From the NCBI GenBank assembly GCA_037954665.1, contig JBBMOL010000098.1:2728001-2792000 (forward strand): a stretch of 64,000 nucleotides of DNA, read 5' to 3'. The notes below the pieces were generated by a model. That model did no database searches and was not told the origin of the DNA. It saw nothing but the letters and a program-made list of their open reading frames with translations. Source of the stretch: Laguncularia racemosa. Its lineage: Eukaryota > Streptophyta > Magnoliopsida > Myrtales > Combretaceae. Both the position numbers and the translations under genes were made by a program. Positions 57,382 to 64,000 of this stretch are shown piece after piece; position 1 is the stretch's first letter; each line of letters begins with the position of its first letter.

Positions 57382-57649
57382 AGGCTCGTCGATCGAAATT
57401 TCGCTTTGTTCATGTTTTTTCTAATTTTCTTGTATTATTTCGTGGTCTAGGATATCGCCTTCAACAACTAACCCAGCAGCGTTGGAAACGATATCAGCGT
57501 TTTTATTGTCTACCTGCGCGAAATATCCCTGTTGTTCGATGGTAGGAGATCTGAATAACATAAAAGTGAAAGCATATATATAAGAAGAAAAACAAACTGT
57601 AATTGAATTTGATAAAGAGTCTCAATAAAATTTGCTTAATAATTTTTCT

Positions 57650-58681
57650 CTACTTTCGAGCTAACCTAACGCTACTGATAGGATAACAAAACCAATTATT
57701 CAAAGCCGGATGCTGGTTGGACGTGCGGGGGATTGACTTCCCTTTGCTGTTGTCCTTTTCGTTTATCCGAAGCTCTTGAATGATGTTTGCCTTTCGGAAA
57801 GATTGTTGGAGAGGTGGGATGCACATCTGGGTGTCGATCGGCTTCCCCTTCATTCTGCCTTTGACGCCTCTTGCTTGCGCTTCTTTTGCGGCCGTAGGAA
57901 TGTACCCCAGTCCAAACGTCCCGTGCTGCCCCTTTTTAAACTGATGGCCCTCTTTGCTGGTCACTATGTTTACTTCATTGAAAATCTGTAGCCCTAGGTC
58001 TTCTGAACCTTCTTCCCCAATATAAGGTATGGCAGTCTCTCTGTATATGGCGTAATCCTGTTCACCCAATACTGTGACTATCTGCCCGCTTGCAATGAAC
58101 TTGACTCTTTGGTGGAGACTAGAGGGGATGGCTCCAGCAGCATGTATCCAAGGTCGTCCCAAAAGCAAGTTGAAAGACCTTGGGATGTCGAGGACCTGGA
58201 AAGCGATGTGGAATACTTGTGGACCAATTTCTACTAGTAGGTTCACTTCCCCCACTATGTCTCTTTTTGATCCGTCGAAAGCTCTGACCACCGTGGAGCT
58301 AGGTTTTATGTTGCTTGGATTGACCTCCAACAAGTCGAGCGTTGCCAATGGGCAAACGTTGAGGGATGATCCGTTGTCGATGAGTACCCGGGAGACAATG
58401 GTGTCATTGCACCTGACCACTATGAATAATGGTTTGGTATGTTGGTCTCCCTCCTCTCCTAGCTCTTCCGGAGAGAAAGATATCTGGTCCATTGTAAAGA
58501 TAGAGTCCGCCACGTGACCTATTTTGTCTGTAGCGATGCCCTCTGGGACCTGAATCTGTTTTAGTACTTTAAAGAGTGCTTCCCTGTGGGGCTCGGATGT
58601 TGTGAGAAGGCCCATGAGTAATATCCGTGCTGGAAATTTATTTAGTTGTTCCATTATCTTGTATTCACTCGCCTTAACCAT
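57650..58681 (-). pseudogene. Tat aspartic protease region (open frame, but part of a broken polyprotein)
   Basis: Cleaves the polyprotein. The catalytic motif reads VLIDNGSSLNVCPLATL, with the second half NLLLGRPWIHAAGAIPSSLH. D-N-G in place of D-S/T-G is usual in this group. Upstream is a segment with YKIMEQLNKFPARILLMGLL, downstream one with HGTFGLGYIPTAAKEAQA, a G-patch-like position. The reading frame is open for 343 codons. The gag upstream and the RT downstream are interrupted, so a functional polyprotein is not expected. Confidence 0.9.
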
Positions 58682-58899
58682 CTTTGTAAATGTAGCGAGT
58701 CCCCCTTCCTCTTCTTCTCTTTTCTCTACATTGGGTTCTTCAGTCGGGCCTTGTACTTTGGATCGTATAATCTCCCAGAGCGGGTGATGCCTCCCACCAT
58801 AGGAGGCCGCTTTTGTTCGAGGGCCCGATAGTCGAACGGTGCAGCCTTGTAATTCTATGCCGCTATCGAGACATTGAATACATATCTTTTTCTTGGGAT

Positions 58900-60672
58900 T
58901 TATACCTTAGCTGATTGTCCCTCGTAGCATTGTATAACCCTGGGCTTCTGATGAGAGTTGATCATGTTGATAGTCTTCCCCTCTTCCTTTGGCGGGTTGT
59001 CTTCTTTATCAAATTCTGGTCCCCATCCACTAGGCGGCCCCTGCTCAGTCGGGGTATAAGAATAGTTTACCAAATACTGAAATCTCCCGTGTGATTCTCC
59101 CAAAGTGCCGACTGTTGGGTCTCCGGCTAACCACCTATTTTTAATGTGTGCCTTTGGTGCTTCTTCTAGAGCTTGATGGGATTGCTTCTTCTGTTGCTCC
59201 GTCGTATTTTGCTTAGGGGCTTCTTTGGGAACCGACTCCTCAAATGTGATCATATTAATGGTGGGCTTATGATTGGGCAATGGGTTGGTATTGACATTAG
59301 GTGCTGGGGTGTTCACAAAATCCAGCTGTATGATTCCTGCATCGATTAAGTCTTGAATCTTGTGCCGAAGCCTCCGGCACCTATCTATAGAATGCCCCTT
59401 CTGACCCATATGGTAGTCACATTTGAGGCTTGAGTCGAAATTCTTGGGCTTGTACCGGTCGTTGAGGATCTCGAAACTGATCAAGTTGTCTGCCCTCAAC
59501 CGAGCAAAGACCTGACTGAGCGGTATGGGGATTAGAGTGAACTGCCTTGGGACCCTGGCGGCCTGGGTATGACCTGTTGTGGATTGTTGGGTTGGGGTAC
59601 TCATGGTCTGGAATGTCACACGAGTCCCAGCTTTTTCTGCCTTACCGGAATGGACCGTGCTGACGATGGACTCTTTAGCTCTGTTCCCTCCTAAAGGCTT
59701 TTGTGTCGGTGTAACCCTAGGAGGCTCCGTTGTTTGGAGTCTGCCGGTGGTGATGGCATTCTCAATCCTGCATCCCGCAGCCACTACCTCTGCAAAACTG
59801 GATGAGGTCTGGCCTACCAGGTGTGAAAAGTAGGTCTTGTCCAGGGTATTGACAAATATGGATGTCAATTCCTTCTCAGATATCGGGATTGCTACCCTGG
59901 CGGCTTGGGCTCTCTAGCGCTGAGCATACTCCTTGAATGGCTCAACATGCCTTTTTTGGAGACTCCCCAGATCGATTACAGATGGGGCGACTTCGATATT
60001 GAACTTATATTGGTCATAAAACGCCCGGGTTAGCTTCTCCCAAGTGTTCACAATGTTGAAGTCCAGGTGGGCATACTAGACTAGTGCAGGGCCTGTGAGG
60101 CTATCTTGGAATGTCTGGAGCATGAGCTAGTCGTATTGAGCATACTTGCTCATTTTCCGGGCATATAGCCTGGTATGCATTTTGGGGCAGCCGGTCCCAT
60201 CATACTTTTCGAAATCTGGGGTCTTGAACTTCTCAGGGTATACCTCTTCCCTGTATGCTGGCAGATTGGTGATCCCAGCTTGTTCAAAACCATCAGGGCC
60301 CTCGATCATTTTCATCTTGTCATGGAGCTGCTAGAAGAGTCTCTTCTCCATCTCTTTCTGTCTCTCTTCCATCTCTCTCTTCAAGTCGTTAGAGGTTGGT
60401 CCCTGGTTGATCTTTGGCTCATATTCAAAAGTCGGGTTGAGGTGGGAATTGATTTCTTCATACTCCAGAGGCTGTCCCTCCATTGCTTTCCCTTTCCTGG
60501 CCCCTAAATGTTCTTCCTGGGTTGGCTGAGTGGTGCGAAGGAGGTCGATGCTTTCAGTTAGGAGGTGGACCTGGGCAGCCAATTGTTGGACCGTTTGTTC
60601 TAGGGATACGATCCTGGAGTCTGAGGCAGCTTCAGCATTTGTGTTGTTGCGGTTGTCGCTACTGTTGGCCAT
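58900..60672 (-). pseudogene. Tat gag, at least four stops
   Basis: Starts MANSSDNRNNTNAEAASDSR, then a coiled-coil-like SLEQTVQQLAAQVHLLTESI. The gag core reads GPDGFEQAGITNLPAYREEV, TPDFEKYDGTGCPKMH, FQDSLTGPALV, YAHLDFNIVNTWEKLTRAFY and DQYKFNIEVAPSVIDLGSL. The zinc-knuckle variant CDYHMGQKGHSIDRC lies near 59410. In-frame TAG codons lie near 60331, 60130, 60078 and 59915, two of them at positions where tryptophan is expected. From about 59868 to 58900 the frame is open to the stop. Confidence 0.9.
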
Positions 60673-61752
60673 TTTTGTTCTTGAACGTGTGAGAATTGGA
60701 CTTCTGGAAGGGTTTGGTTGCTTGGGAGCTATTTTGATACCTGGGCGCGCATTTTGTTTTTTAGTGTGATGTATGCAAAATGATATGCATGTGTCATGCA
60801 GATGCTAAAAATAAAAGGGTTGACAATTGATTGACAATGTAATATTGAAACTTTACTTTTATTAATATTGAAAATTTTGGCGTTCGATAAAAGATTACAA
60901 ATAATGATCTATTTCCTTGCTCTTTTAGTCTTCTATTGTGGAGGCTTAGACTTCCCATTGATGATAGCTTCTAATTCTTTGACTTTAGCTTGGGTCTTGA
61001 GTGGGAGTGATCTCGCGTGGCCCAATGAAGAAAGCCGCGGGCTCTATTTCTCATCGGTGGAGCATAGTCCGTACCAAAGGCAAATTCACCTCTATCTTTG
61101 TTAGTGAGAGGATGGGCCTATCTTTTGCTGGATGAAGGCTTGCTCCTCTAGGTTGTACAAGGTAAACCAATGGTCCAGTACTAACTTTGAGTCTAAAGGT
61201 TTGTATACCGGAATTTCTTTGCGGAGTAGACGGTCGACTGCGGTGCTAGCCATCTATTACAACAAGAAATTTTCCTAATTACAACCAGAACTATAACATT
61301 ACAGGGAAATTGATCTGAACTCCATTGAATAAAACAACAAATATTACATCATCGACAATTGTCAACCCATGATGTTATGTATGCAAATAGGTTGGTTCTA
61401 ACTGGTCCCCAAGCTTTATGGCCTCCTGCATTCTCGGAGAAATGTATCTCAGGCCATATTGAAGCATTGGGTGGGGTAGCCTAATCGGTCCCGAACGGTG
61501 ATCAACTCACTTCGCTCGAAACCTACACAATGGCTCCCCGTCTTAGGGTTCTAGGACGGTCTGGGTTCGACCGCATCTATTCACACAAACACATGCATGC
61601 ATGCAGACCCCATAGTAAAGAAAGCTAAACCTAGCTAATCCCTGAAAAGTTAGCAATAGGATAATAATTGAAAGACATTTCTTTAAGAGAACAATTCGAA
61701 GAGATTCAGGTGGCTAGCCTACTAGTATGGGTCCCCAGAGGAGTCGCCATCC
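60673..61752 (-). other. Tat 5' leader and primer-binding site region
   Basis: Between the 5' LTR and gag. Immediately inside the LTR the minus strand reads GGATGGCGACTCCTCTGGGGACC (61752-61730), the segment usually annotated as the primer-binding site in Tat/Ogre-type elements (TGGCGACTC...TGGGGA). I could not verify the matching tRNA. The rest is a non-coding leader. Confidence 0.6.
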
Positions 61753-63915
61753 TGTCGAATCTAATTTTTTTGCGTTCCCATTCCTAATCCGATCTAGACT
61801 AGACCCTATGCTCATCTAATATAGATCATCGACTTGAGTTAGGAACTTCGTTCAATTTTGGAGTTGCCACCCAATTGTTGTTGGGAAAGATTGAATTAAG
61901 ACTAAAGGAGCGGATTAGTCTTAATTTGGACCACTAATCGTCGTGATTTCCTTTTCTCGTTTTTGGTGAAAAGAGGAAAAGGAAAACTAGAGTTTCTAAG
62001 TTCGGAGGCTAACCTATTAAAACCTTACGGTTACCACCTAATTTCCTAAAATTATCTCTATCTAGAAATGTCTTTTATTTTGTTTCTGTTACTTTTATTA
62101 TTTCAAGAAAATGATTTTTTATTTCATTTTATGGGTTGACCCGAATGGGTGCCTACGTACCTGCTATCCAGGATCAAACAAGCCGTAGTTCACTTTTCTG
62201 AAAACCTTAAATGTGTTTGTGAATTTTAGTTTCGAAATCTCTTTTGATTTATGTTTTTACCATTTTTGGGATTTTTTCTAAAAAATCTAAGCTTAAGCTT
62301 TAATATGATTTTTTGAAAATGATTTTTAGGGAAAAACATCAATTTTGGTATTTGAAGAAAATGATTTTTCTAAGTGATAAAACTCATTTTTATGATTTTT
62401 TTATTATTTTTAGTATTCTTTGAATTTTCATGATTTTATGATTTTTATAAATTTTTGTGATTTTATGATTTTTTTTTATAATTTTTATGATTTTTACGAT
62501 TCTTCTACTATTTTTTTTATAATTTTTCTAAGTTTTCATGATTTTTATAGTTTTTTATTATTTTTATGATTTTTGTTGATTTTTATAATTTTTGAATTTT
62601 TGTTAAAAATTTTATCCTAAACTGTTATTTATTCTACTTTGAAATCTAAAATTTTATTATTACTTCTTCTAATATTTTTATTATTTATCTACATCTTTGT
62701 TATTACTTATTTTTCTTTTTATTTATTATTTATTATTATTATTTTACTATTTTACTACATTATTAAATCCTAAAAATATAATTTCTACATTTTCCTACTT
62801 ATGGAAATAAAACATAAAGCATAAATAAATAACTAAATAAATAACCAACCAATAAATAATCAAATAAATACAAATAAAATAAATAAACAAAATTCGAAAA
62901 AAAAATAAAAAATCCGGAAAATCCGACTTACCTAGATCCGGGTCGGTGCGCGAGTTGGGTCAGATTAGTCGGACACGGCGGCGGAGAGGACTCGTTCATG
63001 GCATTTCGGCGGTCTTTTGCAATGAGTGAGGTGTCGAATCCTAACTTCTTGAGGGTGCTGAATCCAATGGTGGCGGTGGTTTGCTCCCAGGTCGTCTCCT
63101 GGTGGTGGTTCAACTCCGGTCGGTGATCGCGATTTTGGTTCTCCTCCGGTGCTCTCCGATTTGCTCTATTTTCTCACTTTCTCTCAATTGTGATATGTGA
63201 TTTGGCTTCCTCTACTCCTCCTCTATTTATAGGCGATCAAAATCGAGTTGGATAAGCTCGGATTTCCGCTGATCGAAGCAAATCGGATCGATGGTTAAAT
63301 AAACCAACTCCGATTCGTGCAAATCCTTTGATTTGTTGAGATTTGATTCCAATTGGATGATGTTTATCTCAATTTTGTTGAAGATCTGTTGGATTTGTGC
63401 AAAAAATCGAATCGAAACGGCCAAAATGCAAATTTTTTCTTCCGCCGGCGATCTCGGGCCCGATGTAGAAGACGATCACGCGCCCGGTGCGTGCGTTTCC
63501 TCCAGCCAATCGGATGCTGCCACGTGTCTTGGATAAGTAAGAAAATGCAAAACACGGAAACTGCCTCCCCCGCGATTCGAACCTGCGATCGAGCCCCCCC
63601 GCGCGCGCCTTAGCCCGTGGTCCGGAGCAGTTGGGCTAGCCCACTTTCCTGATTTTTCTAATTTCGCAAATTGCATATATGCAATGCGATTTTTTTATTT
63701 TTTTGTATTTTTTGAAATTTCAAAAATTTATAAAAATTATTTATTATTGCCATTTCTGAAATCATTTTTTCAAAATTGATGTTTTTTCCTATTTATTTTT
63801 ATTTATTTGAATATTTTTATTATTTATGCTAAATTAAAGAAAAATTGAAAAAAAAATTAAGAATTGATTATTATTAATTATTATTCATTTCTAGGGCAAA
63901 AATTGGGTGTTTACA
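61753..63915 (-). repeat. 5' LTR of the Tat element
   Basis: Minus-strand sense runs from 63915 (TGTAAACACCC) to 61753 (CGACA). It carries the tRNA-like module at 63565-63643 and TATAAATA at 63231-63224, which gives the likely start of the element's transcript. Similarity to the 3' LTR is high along the full length. A small indel after 62580 (an extra tttttatgat unit) and a few substitutions distinguish them. Confidence 0.92.
63565..63643 (-). other. tRNA-like A-box/B-box module in the 5' LTR
   Basis: On the minus strand, TAGCCCAACTGC (63638-63627) is followed by TCGCAGGTTCGAATCGCG (about 63589-63572). The latter contains GGTTCGAATC, an almost perfect pol III B box, inside a CGC/GCG T-arm-like stem. 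This is the best-preserved B box of the three LTR copies. Confidence 0.65.
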
Positions 63916-63920
63916 ATTGC

Positions 63921-64000
63921 AAATCATTTTTCTAAATAATAATAATAATAATTTCACAATAGTTAATATAAAAGTAAAGTTGAAACCGACACTCAAGCAA
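63921..64000. other. AT-rich flank right of the Tat element
   Basis: Only 80 bases, with an (AAT)n run at 63937-63951. Nothing else was seen. Confidence 0.5.

Larger units (their letters stand above)
48205..63920 (-). mobile_element. Ty3/gypsy element of the Tat lineage, nearly complete, with two LTRs
   Basis: Two direct LTRs of 2172 and 2163 bp (48210-50381 and 61753-63915) bracket gag, protease, RT, RNase H, a second RNase H-like domain and integrase, all on the minus strand. The order, the extra RNase H between RNase H and integrase, and a long 3' non-coding region with tandem repeats are hallmarks of Tat-lineage elements (Ogre/Retand type). Flanks are attgt (48205-48209) and attgc (63916-63920), a 5-bp target duplication with one mismatch. 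LTRs start TGTAAACACC and end CGACA on the minus strand. A solo LTR is nested inside in opposite orientation. Stops and frameshifts in gag and pol make it non-autonomous. Confidence 0.92.

Overview
This is nuclear DNA of a flowering plant, most likely a eudicot. It shows GT-AG introns, an N-terminal block of a callose synthase gene split into many small exons, and dense plant-type transposons (L1-type LINEs, Ty1/copia, Ty3/gypsy of the Tat lineage, hAT and PIF/Harbinger). The species cannot be determined from the window alone. No bacterial, phage or CRISPR content was seen.

Layout. (1) 1.8-28.4 kb, minus strand: the first 28 coding exons (1089 codons, every splice phase consistent, no stop) of a callose synthase of the CALS1/2/3 clade, most like CALS3. 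The catalytic C-terminal half lies beyond the left edge. Intron 17 is 15.7 kb and holds three LINE copies (minus 5.2-10.6 kb, plus 11.5-13.5 kb, plus 14.2-20.4 kb), two of them interrupted by hAT-type elements with recognisable 8-bp target duplications. Smaller introns hold a SINE, a copia LTR/PBS remnant, a LINE 3' end, a 185-bp tandem duplication and a putative MITE. A copia RNase H/LTR remnant lies left of exon 28. (2) 30.16-33.59 kb: a PIF/Harbinger-type DNA transposon with TTA target duplication and terminal inverted repeats. It encloses the first four coding exons of the kinetochore gene NUF2, introns kept, joined in frame to the last exon of the transposon's own Myb/SANT-like ORF2. (3) 33.6-48.2 kb: AT-rich intergenic DNA with gypsy relics at 37-40.6 kb, a degenerate ~120-bp tandem array at 40.6-41.9 kb, and no convincing gene. 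(4) 48.2-63.9 kb, minus strand: a nearly complete 15.7-kb Tat-lineage Ty3/gypsy element (gag, protease, RT, RNase H, second RNase H, integrase, 2.17-kb LTRs). Its 3' non-coding region carries an ~88-bp-class tandem array, split by an oppositely oriented solo LTR of the same family.

How it fits together. Only the callose synthase reads as a working host gene. The rest is mobile DNA in successive layers of insertion, several layers datable by target duplications that restore the older element's reading frame. The most unusual items are the NUF2-Harbinger chimera, a tRNA-like A-box/B-box module at the same place in all three Tat LTR copies, and the nested insertions in intron 17. All calls were made by eye; no alignment or database search was run.
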